The position numbers were made by a program, and so were the translations under genes. Shown here piece by piece: positions 7,584 to 16,590 of a stretch of DNA of 52,469 nucleotides. Origin of the DNA: CAG-411 sp963643465 (GTDB lineage: Bacteria > Bacillota > Clostridia > Lachnospirales > Lachnospiraceae); contig CAVIJT010000019.1 in assembly GCA_963643465.1 (NCBI GenBank), positions 1 to 52,469 on the forward strand. Direction: 5' to 3'. The notes under the pieces are model-generated. The model was not told the origin of the DNA. It saw nothing but the letters and a program-made list of their open reading frames with translations, and searched no databases. The first letter of the stretch is position 1; every line of letters begins with the position of its first letter.

Positions 7584-8429
7584 TTAATCTATTATAAAGT
7601 TATCAATCAGTCTTGTCTTTCCAATGTAAACAGCCATTGCACATAAAATTGGGCGGTCAATGGTATCAATTTGTTGCATGGTAAGTCCGTCCACGATTTT
7701 TACATAGTCAATCTTTGCCATTGGTTCTGTTTCAATATTTTTCTTCATGGCATCAAGAACTACCTTGCAGTCCTTCTCGCCATTTTTCACCATATTTTCT
7801 CCAAGTGTAATTGTCTTACTTAAAATAAGAGCCGCCTTTCTTTCTTCTGGGGAAAGATAAGTATTTCTGGAACTCTTTGCAAGTCCATCCTCTTCGCGGA
7901 TAATAGGGCATCCAATTACTTCAACATCCATATTTAAATCCAGCACCATACGTTTGATAATGGCAAGCTGCTGTGCATCTTTTTGTCCAAAGTATGCACG
8001 GTCAGGTGCAACAATGTGGAATAATTTAGACACTACGGTACAGACACCACGAAAATGTACAGGACGGCTTAATCCACAAAGTTCTTCTGTCAATCCGGAC
8101 ATATCCACATAAGAACAGAAACCGTTTGTATACATTTCTTCTGGTTCCGGATGGAAAATCAGATTGGCACCAGTAGCTTCACAAAGTGCGCTGTCCTTTT
8201 CTAAATCTCTTGGGTAGCTTTCTAAATCTTCCGTTGGACCAAACTGCATAGGGTTTACAAAAATGCTGACAACTACTCGGTCATTTTCCTCTACGGCACG
8301 TTTGATCAAACTTTGATGTCCTTCGTGTAAATATCCCATAGTTGGCACAAAACCAACAGTTAATCCTTCTTTTTTCCAGGCTTTTACCTGAGTTCGTACT
8401 TCATTTACGGTTGTTGCTATTGTAATCAT
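7584..8429 (-). CDS. panC: Pantothenate synthetase (pantoate-beta-alanine ligase)
   Basis: Joins pantoate and beta-alanine with ATP, via pantoyl-adenylate, in the cytoplasm. The 281-residue length is normal. The nucleotide-binding signature MGYLHEGH spans 31-38; the second site is LAKSSRNTYLS (KMSKS-like), and FGQKDAQQ also matches the family. It follows panB by about 60 nt in the same direction, and panD follows. Confidence 0.96.
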   Translation of the reverse strand: MITIATTVNEVRTQVKAWKKEGLTVGFVPTMGYLHEGHQSLIKRAVEENDRVVVSIFVNPMQFGPTEDLESYPRDLEKDSALCEATGANLIFHPEPEEMYTNGFCSYVDMSGLTEELCGLSRPVHFRGVCTVVSKLFHIVAPDRAYFGQKDAQQLAIIKRMVLDLNMDVEVIGCPIIREEDGLAKSSRNTYLSPEERKAALILSKTITLGENMVKNGEKDCKVVLDAMKKNIETEPMAKIDYVKIVDGLTMQQIDTIDRPILCAMAVYIGKTRLIDNFIID

Positions 8430-8490
8430 ATTTTATTCCTTTCTGTAGTGTAATTGCGTAAATTGTCAATGGGGACATTGAATTTGGCAA

Positions 8491-9324
8491 TTAGTTTATT
8501 TTGATGGCGTTCATCACTTCTTCGTCTATTTTAAAGCAGTGTTCCGGTGCTGGGAACGTCTGCGCTTTGGTTTCCTTAATATAAGCAGTAAATGCTTCTT
8601 TCATGGCATCGCCAATTTTTCCGAAATGTTTGGCAAATTTTGGTGCCATATCGGAATACATGGCAAGCATATCCTGATAAACCAATACTTGACCATCACA
8701 GCCATTTCCGGCACCGATACCGATGGTTGGGATAGTAAGCTGTTCTGTAATATAAGTGGCTAAGGCAGCAGGAACACATTCCAGCACAACCATACATGCA
8801 CCGGCAGCTTCCACTGCTTTTGCTTCTTCGACAATTCGTTTGGCATTTTCTATATCTTTTCCTTGTACTTTAAATCCACCAAAAGCATTGACGCTTTGAG
8901 GAGTAAGTCCAATATGTGCAACTACTGGAATATCGCATTCAGTAATAGCTTTGATTTGTGGACAGACAGACATGCCGCCTTCCAATTTTACTGCGTTGGC
9001 ACGACCTTCCTTCATCAATCGGCCTGCATTTTTTACCGCATCGTACACAGAGGTCTGATAGGACATAAAAGGCATGTCCGTTACGACAAAGGCGTTTTTA
9101 GCACCTCTTGCTACTGCGGCAGAATGGTGTATCATATCTTCCATAGTAACGGAAAGAGTATCTTCATATCCAAGCATAACCATTCCAAGCGAATCGCCTA
9201 CTAAAATGGTGTTAATGCCTGCTTCGTCTATAAGTTTTGCCATAGAGTAATCATAGGCAGTCAGCATTGTGATCTTATCATTATTTTTCTTTTGCTCCTG
9301 TAGGGTTAATACAGTGTTTTTCAT
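8491..9324 (-). CDS. panB: 3-methyl-2-oxobutanoate hydroxymethyltransferase
   Basis: Transfers a hydroxymethyl group from methylene-tetrahydrofolate to 2-oxoisovalerate, giving ketopantoate, the first committed step of the pathway. The protein has 277 residues. Metal-binding acidic residues lie in LVGDSLG and VVTDMPF, substrate contacts in KLEGG, and the family stretch AHIGLTPQSVN is present. ATG at 9324 has AAAGGA at about 10 nt; an in-frame TTG at 9333 is too close to that site. Second gene of the pan operon. Confidence 0.96.
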   Translation of the reverse strand: MKNTVLTLQEQKKNNDKITMLTAYDYSMAKLIDEAGINTILVGDSLGMVMLGYEDTLSVTMEDMIHHSAAVARGAKNAFVVTDMPFMSYQTSVYDAVKNAGRLMKEGRANAVKLEGGMSVCPQIKAITECDIPVVAHIGLTPQSVNAFGGFKVQGKDIENAKRIVEEAKAVEAAGACMVVLECVPAALATYITEQLTIPTIGIGAGNGCDGQVLVYQDMLAMYSDMAPKFAKHFGKIGDAMKEAFTAYIKETKAQTFPAPEHCFKIDEEVMNAIKIN

Positions 9325-9409
9325 AATGTACAAGTCCTTTCTATTTGTTTTACATGGTGGGATAGTGGCATCCCAATTATTAGGTTCAAGCTCATCCTTG
9401 CAATTTCAA

Positions 9410-10264
9410 TTATGGTTCATCTTGATTGGATAAAAGTTCTTCCATAGGTGCATAATTTTCCTCTGGATGTCGCGTTTTACCAATTGTAATCAGCACTTTG
9501 GAAAGTTCTTTATAAAGTGCATGATATTCAGGTGGCATACAGTGTAAATGTTTTTCAATGGTTGTCACATCGTTTCGTTCTACCGGACCAGTAAGAGAAG
9601 AAACAGGTCCATCTGTTACAATGTGTGCCACATTTCCCTGCATCAAAGGTCCGATAGCAGACAGGGCATGTTCACTGGAAAATCCGCATTGTATCAGTAA
9701 ATCCATAGCTACTTGAGATAGTGCTACCACATGATTGCTGGCAAATACGGCCGCCGCATGATACTTGGCTTTTTCCTCTGTGGCAATGACCTGTACACGG
9801 TTGCCGAATTTCTCTAAAAAGGCTTTCATATCTTGTAAATGTATCTCATGGCCTTCTAAAGTAAACAAAGTATGTGCTAAATCCTGATATGATGTAGTTT
9901 TACTTGGAATTGCGTAAAGTGGATGAATGGAGTATCCGTATGCTCCAAAATCATGAATGTCCGAAAAAATACCAGAGGAGAGCGAACCGCTACAATGGCA
10001 GATTATTTTTCCTGCAAGGTTTGCTCCTTTTATAGAGTTCCACACAGAAGAAATTGCTCCGTCTGTGACTGTGAGAAAAATCACATCACTGGCTGCAATC
10101 AGTTCCTTTTGTGAGGAATAATAGGTCGAATTTGTAAATTGTGCGGCATCTTTGGCAGATGCGGCAGTACGGCTGAAATAACCAGTGATTGTTACTCCGT
10201 GTATGGAAAAATATTTTCCAAGAGAGCAACCTACCTTTCCAGCTCCGATAAATCCAATCTTCAA
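9410..10264 (-). CDS. Rossmann/DUF2520 oxidoreductase, probable ketopantoate reductase
   Basis: A 284-residue protein with an N-terminal NAD(P)-binding fold (KIGFIGAGKVGCSLGKYF, 2-19) and a C-terminal helical DUF2520 half containing KAKYHAAAVFASNHVVAL. Start is TTG at 10264, supported by GGAGGTG at 7 nt; no ATG fits. It is the first gene of an operon with panB, panC and panD, which lacks the usual panE. DUF2520 proteins linked to pantothenate genes have been proposed or shown to reduce ketopantoate to pantoate (PanG-type). That role is inferred here from context. Confidence 0.82.
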   Translation of the reverse strand: MKIGFIGAGKVGCSLGKYFSIHGVTITGYFSRTAASAKDAAQFTNSTYYSSQKELIAASDVIFLTVTDGAISSVWNSIKGANLAGKIICHCSGSLSSGIFSDIHDFGAYGYSIHPLYAIPSKTTSYQDLAHTLFTLEGHEIHLQDMKAFLEKFGNRVQVIATEEKAKYHAAAVFASNHVVALSQVAMDLLIQCGFSSEHALSAIGPLMQGNVAHIVTDGPVSSLTGPVERNDVTTIEKHLHCMPPEYHALYKELSKVLITIGKTRHPEENYAPMEELLSNQDEP

Positions 10265-10441
10265 CTTTTGTCACCTCCATAGTAACGTTGTAACTGTAAA
10301 ATAACAGATACGAAATTTCTTACATTTTTGGTCGTCTGCTGTAAGCTAGGCGCCATTCTCCTATAAGAAAAGGGAAATGAAAGTTTTTGATTTCATATTT
10401 ATTATAGGTATAGGTACTTTTCGGAATCCTATCCGTTACAT

Positions 10442-10470
10442 ACTTTATCATTTTGAGGCGGATTTGTAAA
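10442..10470 (-). promoter_or_regulatory. Putative SigA promoter of pan operon
   Basis: On the minus strand TTTACA (10470-10465) and TAAAGT (10447-10442) are separated by 17 nt, about 178 nt upstream of the TTG start. Confidence 0.45.
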
Positions 10471-10559
10471 CCTATTTCTTTGGATTCTTAGCAGTATACA
10501 TTTTTGACTAGAAGAGAGGAAATGGAAAATTAGAAAAAGATTAGAAGTTGTGAAAAATA

Positions 10560-10588
10560 TTGTAAGATTTTAGCAAATATGATAAAAT
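10560..10588 (+). promoter_or_regulatory. Putative SigA promoter of BspA-like gene
   Basis: TTGTAA (10560-10565) and TAAAAT (10583-10588) with a 17-nt spacer, 44 nt before the ATG. Confidence 0.6.
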
Positions 10589-10632
10589 TAGAAATGTAAA
10601 TTTTTGTTTTGTAAAAATAGGAGGAGAAGTTC

Positions 10633-13062
10633 ATGAAAAGAAAAATAAGAAAAGTAACTGCAGCAGTGGCAGCGGTTACGCTTGCTGTTTCCGGAATATC
10701 GGCACAGAATATGTTGGTAGGAAACAAAACCATAGTATTAGCTGCCACAAAAGATGGTGATACTTTTACACAGGGCGGATTAGTGTATGAAGTGATTCAA
10801 GGGAATACACAGTTAAAAGTGAGTGCTTTGGAAGAAGGTTTTTCTGCACAGGAAGTAACCATTCCTAGTGTAATTAATTATGAAGGATGGGATTTTCCAG
10901 TAACTGAAATTGCTGATAAACTGTTTTCTGGAAATACAACATTAACAACTGTTAAATTTGAATCCGGTTCTAAAATAGTAAGTATTGGAGAGGAAACATT
11001 CCGCAATTGTACTGGTCTTGCAAGCGTAGAATTACCAGAGGGATTGACTACATTAGGTTCTTTGGCTTTTGAAAATTGTACTGCATTGGAAAGTATTACA
11101 TTGCCAAGTACATTAGATACTGTTACAAGTAAGAAAAGTCCATTTACAGGTTGTACAAACTTAAAACAAATCGCATTTGCAGAGGGAACGACAGAGATTG
11201 CCAATAACTTATTTTATGAGTGTGATTTCTTAACTGGAGCAGAGTTTACTATTCCTGATACCGTTAAGAGTATTGACAATTATGCCTTTTATAAAGCTAC
11301 CAACTTGGCTATGGATTTAAACTTTTCTAAGAATTTAGAGACGATTGGTGAGGGTGCATTTGCAGAGTGTACCGCTCTTAAAAAGATTACATTTTCAGAA
11401 GGTTTGGTAAGCCTTGGCAAACAAGCATTTTCCGGTGTTTCAGGAGTATCTGAACTTAAACTTCCAGAAAGTTTAAAAGAGTTAAATATATTGGCATTTG
11501 CAAATTGTACTGGATTGACAGAAATAACCATACCAAAAAATGTAGATACAACAAATGCGCTTGATTATTCCAGTTTTGCAGCTAATAAAAGAAGTCCGTT
11601 TTATGGATGTACCAACTTGAAAAAGGTAACATTTGAAGAAGGAATGGAAAGTATTCCAGGATTTATATTATATGAAGCAGAAAGCGTAGAGGAAGTAAGT
11701 ATTCCAGCCAGTGTAACGGAAATTGAACAAGGTGCATTTTTTGCATGTACGGGAATTACAGAGGTTACCTTACCAAGTGGGTTAGAGATTATTGGGGAAA
11801 ATGCGTTTAATGGGGCAACTGCATTAAAGAGCATTACCTTACCAGAGAGTTTAAAGGAATTAAATTTGCAGGCATTTGCAAATTGTACCAGATTGCTGGA
11901 GATTACTATACCAAAAAATGTAACAACAACAAATGCGCTAGACTATTCTAGTTTTGCAGTTAATAAAAGAAGTCCGATTTATGGATGTACCAATTTGAAA
12001 AAGGTAACATTTGAAGAAGGAATGACAAAGATTCCAGCATTTATATTATATGAAGCAGAAAACGTAGAGGAAGTAAGTATTCCAGCCAGTGTAACGGAAA
12101 TTGAACAAAGCGCATTTTGGGCATGTACAAGAATCGAAGAGATTGCATTACCAGAAAAGTTAGAAATTATTGGGGAAAACGCGTTTAATGGAGCCACTGG
12201 ATTAAAGAGCATTACTTTACCAGAGAGTTTAAAAGAATTAAATGTTCAGGCATTTGCAAACTGTACCAGATTAACAGAGATTACTATACCAAAAAATGTA
12301 ACAACAACAAATGCGCTAGGCTATTCTAGTTTTGCGCAGAATAAAAGAAGTCCAATTTATGGATGTACCAATTTGACAAAGGTAACATTTGCGGAAGGAA
12401 TGACTAAAATTCCAGCGTATATGATGTATGAAGCAGACTCTATCAAAGAGGTGGTTATTCCTGGGTCAGTAACAGAAATTGGAGAAAATGCTTTCTATAA
12501 CTGCATTGACTTTTCTATCTACGGATTAACAGGAAGTTATGCAGAAACTTATGCAAATGAATATCAGATTCCATTTGTGTCACAGGGAGTGTATGTAGCA
12601 CCAACAGGAACACCAGAACCAAGCGTAACACCAACAGTAGCGCCAACAGGAACACCAACAGTAGCACCTACTGCATCAACAGCAACACCAGTTCCAGCAA
12701 CAGGAGGTGCAGTTACTACAACACCGACGACATCTCCAGATGGGGTAACACCAACACCAACCGTAAAGCCGGTAACTGTTTCTAAAGTAGAGATTTCTGC
12801 TGCAAAGAGAACGGCTAAGAAAAAAGCGGTTGTAAAGTGGAAAAAGGTTGCAGGAGCTTCTGGTTATCAGATTACATATGCAACAACAAGAAGCTTTAAA
12901 AAGGCAACAACAAAAACTATTTCAGCAAAAAAAGTTTCTTACACATTAACAAAATTAAAGAAAAATACAAAATATTATGTAAAAGTGCGTGCATATAAGA
13001 AGAACGGCAATGAAAAAGTATATGGTTCTTACAGTTCTGTAAAAGTAATTGCTAAGAAATAA
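10633..13062 (+). CDS. BspA-like leucine-rich-repeat surface protein
   Basis: An 809-residue exported protein. A signal peptide (residues 1-24, ends near GISA) leads into about 600 residues of LRR_5/BspA repeats (patterns such as AFANCTGLTEITIP and SVTEIEQGAF). A Thr/Pro linker follows (about 655-715), then a Lys-rich fibronectin-III-like tail (about 715-809, VKWKKVAGASGYQITY). No LPXTG sorting motif or anchor is present, so attachment is unclear; the basic tail may bind the wall. AGGAGGAG precedes the ATG. BspA-type proteins act in adhesion or host binding; no specific ligand can be inferred. It contains a 126-residue tandem unit repeated at DNA level. Confidence 0.9.
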   Translation: MKRKIRKVTAAVAAVTLAVSGISAQNMLVGNKTIVLAATKDGDTFTQGGLVYEVIQGNTQLKVSALEEGFSAQEVTIPSVINYEGWDFPVTEIADKLFSGNTTLTTVKFESGSKIVSIGEETFRNCTGLASVELPEGLTTLGSLAFENCTALESITLPSTLDTVTSKKSPFTGCTNLKQIAFAEGTTEIANNLFYECDFLTGAEFTIPDTVKSIDNYAFYKATNLAMDLNFSKNLETIGEGAFAECTALKKITFSEGLVSLGKQAFSGVSGVSELKLPESLKELNILAFANCTGLTEITIPKNVDTTNALDYSSFAANKRSPFYGCTNLKKVTFEEGMESIPGFILYEAESVEEVSIPASVTEIEQGAFFACTGITEVTLPSGLEIIGENAFNGATALKSITLPESLKELNLQAFANCTRLLEITIPKNVTTTNALDYSSFAVNKRSPIYGCTNLKKVTFEEGMTKIPAFILYEAENVEEVSIPASVTEIEQSAFWACTRIEEIALPEKLEIIGENAFNGATGLKSITLPESLKELNVQAFANCTRLTEITIPKNVTTTNALGYSSFAQNKRSPIYGCTNLTKVTFAEGMTKIPAYMMYEADSIKEVVIPGSVTEIGENAFYNCIDFSIYGLTGSYAETYANEYQIPFVSQGVYVAPTGTPEPSVTPTVAPTGTPTVAPTASTATPVPATGGAVTTTPTTSPDGVTPTPTVKPVTVSKVEISAAKRTAKKKAVVKWKKVAGASGYQITYATTRSFKKATTKTISAKKVSYTLTKLKKNTKYYVKVRAYKKNGNEKVYGSYSSVKVIAKK
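11493..12590 (+). repeat. 378-bp tandem repeat inside the BspA-like gene
   Basis: The landmark GGCATTTGCAAA begins at 11493, 11871 and 12249, exactly 378 bp (126 codons) apart each time. Two full units and a partial third follow each other, with high DNA identity (NALDYSSFA, KRSPxYGCTNL and EIEQxAF blocks recur). This implies recent intragenic duplication. Confidence 0.9.
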
Positions 13063-13077
13063 AATTTGTATGTTTGC

Positions 13078-13131
13078 AAAGCAAGACAGGAAAAAACTGG
13101 TTTTTTCGTTTTTTTCTGTCTTGCTTTTTTT
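13078..13131 (+). terminator. Terminator after BspA-like gene
   Basis: AAAGCAAGACAG (13078-13089) pairs with CTGTCTTGCTTT (13116-13127), extended by A/T tracts inside, and is followed by a T-run. Confidence 0.88.
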
Positions 13132-13194
13132 CTACCATAACCAAAAAACAGTATTTGCATAATATAGAATAAAAATAATCGTGAAGGACTTCAT

Positions 13195-14124
13195 ATGTAT
13201 ATATGTATTGGTGTTTTACTTGTATTATGTTTCTTTTTTATGCTCATTAATTTTTACAGAAGAAAAAGTATTATTTGCCGAGTTTGTTGTATGGAATTAT
13301 GTGATAAGTTGAAGCTGCTTAATGATTTAGCAGAACCGTTTGGTTTTTGTTACTGTTTAGACATGGATATTATAACTTCAAGAGTTGATGCGTTTCAAAA
13401 AAATTTTGGCTACTGTTCCTTATATGATAAAAGTGCCTTGAAGTTTAATATGGTATTTGATTGTGAACCAATTTATTTCAATTATGGGAATCGTACATGG
13501 ATGATTGAGTTGTGGAAGGGACAGTATGGCATTAATGTAGGTGCAGAAATTGGTGTTTATTATGCAGACAATATTGTATTGCCAAGACAGTATAAAAAGA
13601 CGATTTTCCATGGGGTAGAAGAAACGGAAATGTTGCCGATTTCTATGAAGCTACATTATAAGGGACAGCCATTTTTCTCATTCAGTGGCAGACATTGGTG
13701 GCTTACTGGATTTTCCATGGGGGATTATTGCACACCAGAGGATCTTGTTTTGGAGCTTTCTATTGTCTTTCCTAATGAGAAAATGCAAACGTGTTTTGTG
13801 GAAAGTCTTTGCCGCATGGGGTATCAACGATGTGAAATAGATATTTGCTATAATACGGTTTCTTTTTCCTATTCCATACCTCACACGAGGCAACCGCGTT
13901 TGGTGTACCGTATAAGAGCTGCTATATCACAGTGGAAAAACAGGGTATTTCTTAGATTATACCATTTTCTTACACGACCATTTACCTGTACCATGGATAA
14001 AATTTTGTATCTGTATTTTTATTTACCGATTGCGTTCCGCCATATGCTTCGCTTCAAAAAAAATCGAAAGCAAAAATATCACAAGAAATATAGAAAAACA
14101 AAAAAACAGCAAAAAGGGAGTTGA
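13195..14124 (+). CDS. DUF4474 domain protein, membrane-anchored
   Basis: A 309-residue protein of unknown function. A single N-terminal membrane segment (residues 2-18) is followed by a cytoplasmic or surface domain. The segment CEPIYFNYGNRTWMIELWKG with QYGINVGAEIGVYYAD (about 85-125) matches my recollection of DUF4474, a family common in Lachnospiraceae. The C-terminus is very basic (many Lys/Arg). GAAGGA sits 7 nt before ATG. It is followed directly by the phosphoesterase gene, so the two are probably co-expressed. Confidence 0.78.
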   Translation: MYICIGVLLVLCFFFMLINFYRRKSIICRVCCMELCDKLKLLNDLAEPFGFCYCLDMDIITSRVDAFQKNFGYCSLYDKSALKFNMVFDCEPIYFNYGNRTWMIELWKGQYGINVGAEIGVYYADNIVLPRQYKKTIFHGVEETEMLPISMKLHYKGQPFFSFSGRHWWLTGFSMGDYCTPEDLVLELSIVFPNEKMQTCFVESLCRMGYQRCEIDICYNTVSFSYSIPHTRQPRLVYRIRAAISQWKNRVFLRLYHFLTRPFTCTMDKILYLYFYLPIAFRHMLRFKKNRKQKYHKKYRKTKKQQKGS

Positions 14125-14132
14125 GGATTTCG

Positions 14133-15035
14133 ATGAGTGCTGATAGTCGCATATCTGCTGCTTTTGAGAAAGCATGTCGTTTGCCTTTGAATAAAAATTC
14201 AAGATATATAATCTTTAGTGACTGTCATCGTGGAACGGGCAGAGTAAATGATAATTTTCTCAAAAATGAGTTTATTTATCTGGCAGCTTTATCTTATTAT
14301 TATTCCAAAGGTTTTACGTATTTGGAATTGGGGGATGGTGATGAACTTTGGGAAAATCGTTCCTTTTGCGCAATAAGAAACATGCATACGCAGGTTTTTG
14401 AGTTGTTATCAAGATATTATAAGGAGGGCAGATTTTATGCTGTTTATGGCAATCATGACATCGTAAAGCGCAGAAAGCGTTTTCCTGCCACGCAATGTAA
14501 GACCTATTACTGTGAGAAGACACTGAGTAATCATGTTTTATTTCCGGATATCTTGTTTTACTCTGGAATTATTTTGGAGAATGAGGAAAAAAAATGCGGG
14601 AGAAATGTAAAGGATATTTATCTTACCCATGGGCATCAGGCGGATTGGTTAAATAGTACGCTCTGGCCGTTGTCCAGATTTCTGGTACGATATGTTTGGA
14701 AGCCGCTTGAAGGTCTGGGAGTTCCAGATCCGACCAGTGCAGCAAAAAATAACACAAAAAAGAGAAAATCAGAGGAACGTCTGGCTGCTTGGACAAGAAA
14801 GCAACAACATATATTGATTGCTGGGCATACACATCATCCAATGGTGGGGACAAAGGAGTCACCATATTTTAATACGGGCAGTTGTGTTTCTCCTGCGGGA
14901 ATTACCTGTATTGAAATTGAAAATAAGTGTATTACGCTAGTTAAATGGGCGCTTGGGACAAAGGAGGATCAAACGGTGTATACGGAAAAAAGCGTTCTTG
15001 GAGAAAAAATCTGTGTGGATGATTACACTTCGTAA
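14133..15035 (+). CDS. Calcineurin-like metallophosphoesterase
   Basis: A 300-residue phosphoesterase. The five metal-binding motifs are present in order: FSDCHRG, LGDGDELW, YGNHD, THGHQADW and AGHTHHP. The natural substrate cannot be told from sequence; phosphodiesters, phosphoproteins or lipid-linked phosphates are possible. ATG at 14133 has GAGG 6-7 nt upstream; an in-frame TTG at 14121 is less likely. It starts 8 nt after the DUF4474 stop codon, pointing to an operon. Confidence 0.88.
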   Translation: MSADSRISAAFEKACRLPLNKNSRYIIFSDCHRGTGRVNDNFLKNEFIYLAALSYYYSKGFTYLELGDGDELWENRSFCAIRNMHTQVFELLSRYYKEGRFYAVYGNHDIVKRRKRFPATQCKTYYCEKTLSNHVLFPDILFYSGIILENEEKKCGRNVKDIYLTHGHQADWLNSTLWPLSRFLVRYVWKPLEGLGVPDPTSAAKNNTKKRKSEERLAAWTRKQQHILIAGHTHHPMVGTKESPYFNTGSCVSPAGITCIEIENKCITLVKWALGTKEDQTVYTEKSVLGEKICVDDYTS

Positions 15036-15114
15036 TTCTATGAATTTTAAATATTTTTCCATAAAAGTCTAGCTAAAGATTCGTATATTTTATGAAAGTT
15101 AAAATTAGTAGGTG

Positions 15115-15165
15115 TTTGCGAAACTTTCAATATACAAGAACCATTTGTGTGGATAAGTTTCGCAA
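15115..15165 (+). promoter_or_regulatory. Inverted repeat and shared element upstream of serpin
   Basis: TTGCGAAACTT (15116-15126) is the exact reverse complement of AAGTTTCGCAA (15155-15165). The left arm belongs to a longer block, TTTGCGAAACT followed two bases later by CAATATACAAGAA, that recurs in modified form at 30113-30138. It may be an operator or 5' UTR hairpin. No good SigA promoter is seen near it. Confidence 0.6.
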
Positions 15166-15201
15166 TTTCCTTAAAAGGTAGTAGCGAAAGGAGAAATGGA
15201 T

Positions 15202-16512
15202 ATGAAGATGAAAAAAATGACAAAGATTAGTGCTTTAGCAATGGCAGTTATTATGGGAATGAGCCTTGGTAGTTGTGGAACAACCAAAACAGGAACTGGA
15301 GGAGGAACAAAAGAAGTAGCGAAAACCATATGCAAAACAAAGGAAACACAACAACCAAAAAAGAATGTGACAGAAGAAGAAAAACAGGCATTTGCATCAG
15401 GCGTTAATGGGTTTTCTTATGAATTGTTTGAAAAGATGGCAGATGGGGAAAATCTGGTGATTTCTCCATATAGTGTGGCAATGGCAATGTCTATGGTGGA
15501 CGTGGCAGCGCAGGGAAGTACAAAGGAAGAGTTGGAACAAGTTCTTGGTATCATGGATTTAGACAGTTGGAACAATAGTGTAAATTGGTATATGAACCAG
15601 GAGTTTGGAAAAAATACAAAAGTGTTGACTGCCAATTCCTTGTGGATGGAGAAAGATATTGCATTATCGGAACGTGCAGAAGAAGATTTTTTGCAGGTAC
15701 TTATGGATTATTATAATGCGTGTGTGGAACGACGGGATTTGCATACAGATGACACAAGAAATGCAATCAACCAGTGGGCAGCAGAGCATACGGAAAATAT
15801 GATACCGGAAATGTATAACGAGAATATAAAGGAAGATGTGCAGACGATTTTAATGAATGCCATTTATTTTGAAGGAAAATGGGAGACTGCTTTTGACCAA
15901 GAGGATACTTATGAGCAGGAGTTTGTTGGTAAAAACAAAAATGTTAAGGTGGATATGATGCACCAATATGAGGGATCCTATCGTTATGCAGAGTGTGGAG
16001 AATTATGTGCAATCGAACTTCCTTATAAAGACGATACGGTAGTAATGGATATTATTAAGAGAACACCTTCCGATTGTGGCACAGGAAGATTAACCACATT
16101 GGAATATTGGAATCAGCTTACCAAAAAGGAAAAACAAGAACTGTTTGAAACCATTTCTACAAGTGGCTACGAAACATTTTCTAAGATTGCAATTCCTAAA
16201 TTTGAAATGGAATGGGGAAAGGAATTGAACGATGCGCTAAAACAGATGGGAATGACCAGTGCATTTGGAGAAAATGCAGATTTTTCTAAGTTTTCATCAG
16301 ATTTATGTATAAATAGTGTGTTTCAAAAAGCAAAAATTATAGTGGATGAAGCCGGAACAAAAGCAGCAGCCGTTACTGCCGTAGAAATGGAAGGATGTGC
16401 AATGGTAGACGAAAGGAAAGAATTTATTGTAGACGAGCCATTTCTTTTTGTGATAAGGGATGTGGAAACTGGCGTGATTTTATTTATGGGAGATGTAGAA
16501 CAGCTTTCATAA
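15202..16512 (+). CDS. Serpin-family protease inhibitor, lipoprotein
   Basis: A 436-residue serpin with a lipoprotein signal (lipobox LGSC). Family features are clear: NLVISPYSVAMAMSMV near the N-terminus, LMNAIYFEGKW, the hinge EAGTKAAAVTAVEM and the C-terminal EPFLFVIRDVETGVILFMG. The small residues in the hinge fit an inhibitory serpin that traps serine proteases by loop insertion. The scissile bond probably lies in EGCAMV; alignment from either side gives Cys or Val as P1, so specificity is uncertain. ATG at 15202 has AAAGGAG at 8 nt. In gut bacteria such serpins are thought to block host or competitor proteases. It stands alone, ahead of the ECF sigma operon. Confidence 0.93.
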   Translation: MKMKKMTKISALAMAVIMGMSLGSCGTTKTGTGGGTKEVAKTICKTKETQQPKKNVTEEEKQAFASGVNGFSYELFEKMADGENLVISPYSVAMAMSMVDVAAQGSTKEELEQVLGIMDLDSWNNSVNWYMNQEFGKNTKVLTANSLWMEKDIALSERAEEDFLQVLMDYYNACVERRDLHTDDTRNAINQWAAEHTENMIPEMYNENIKEDVQTILMNAIYFEGKWETAFDQEDTYEQEFVGKNKNVKVDMMHQYEGSYRYAECGELCAIELPYKDDTVVMDIIKRTPSDCGTGRLTTLEYWNQLTKKEKQELFETISTSGYETFSKIAIPKFEMEWGKELNDALKQMGMTSAFGENADFSKFSSDLCINSVFQKAKIIVDEAGTKAAAVTAVEMEGCAMVDERKEFIVDEPFLFVIRDVETGVILFMGDVEQLS

Positions 16513-16517
16513 GGACA

Positions 16518-16546
16518 TTGACTTTCCTCCGTCGATTCGATATAGT
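16518..16546 (+). promoter_or_regulatory. SigA-type promoter of ECF sigma operon
   Basis: TTGACT (16518-16523) and TATAGT (16541-16546) are separated by exactly 17 nt, 44 nt before the TTG start. Confidence 0.75.
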
Positions 16547-16590
16547 AACAGGGATTTAGAATATCTTGTTTAAAGTGGGAGGAAACAACA

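Larger units (their letters stand above)
10265..10632. other. Divergent regulatory region, pan operon and BspA-like gene
   Basis: This 368-nt region has no gene. It holds the probable pan promoter on the minus strand (10442-10470) and the plus-strand promoter at 10560-10588. About 175 nt of pan leader lies between; I see no riboswitch consensus or terminator in it. Confidence 0.6.

Noticed and set aside
10086..10280. Minus-strand 64-codon frame MEVTKVEDW
   Set aside because: It overlaps the DUF2520 gene start in another frame; the real start is TTG at 10264 with GGAGGTG.
10878..12212. Several minus-strand frames inside the BspA-like gene
   Set aside because: They arise from repeat periodicity on the opposite strand and have no ribosome sites.
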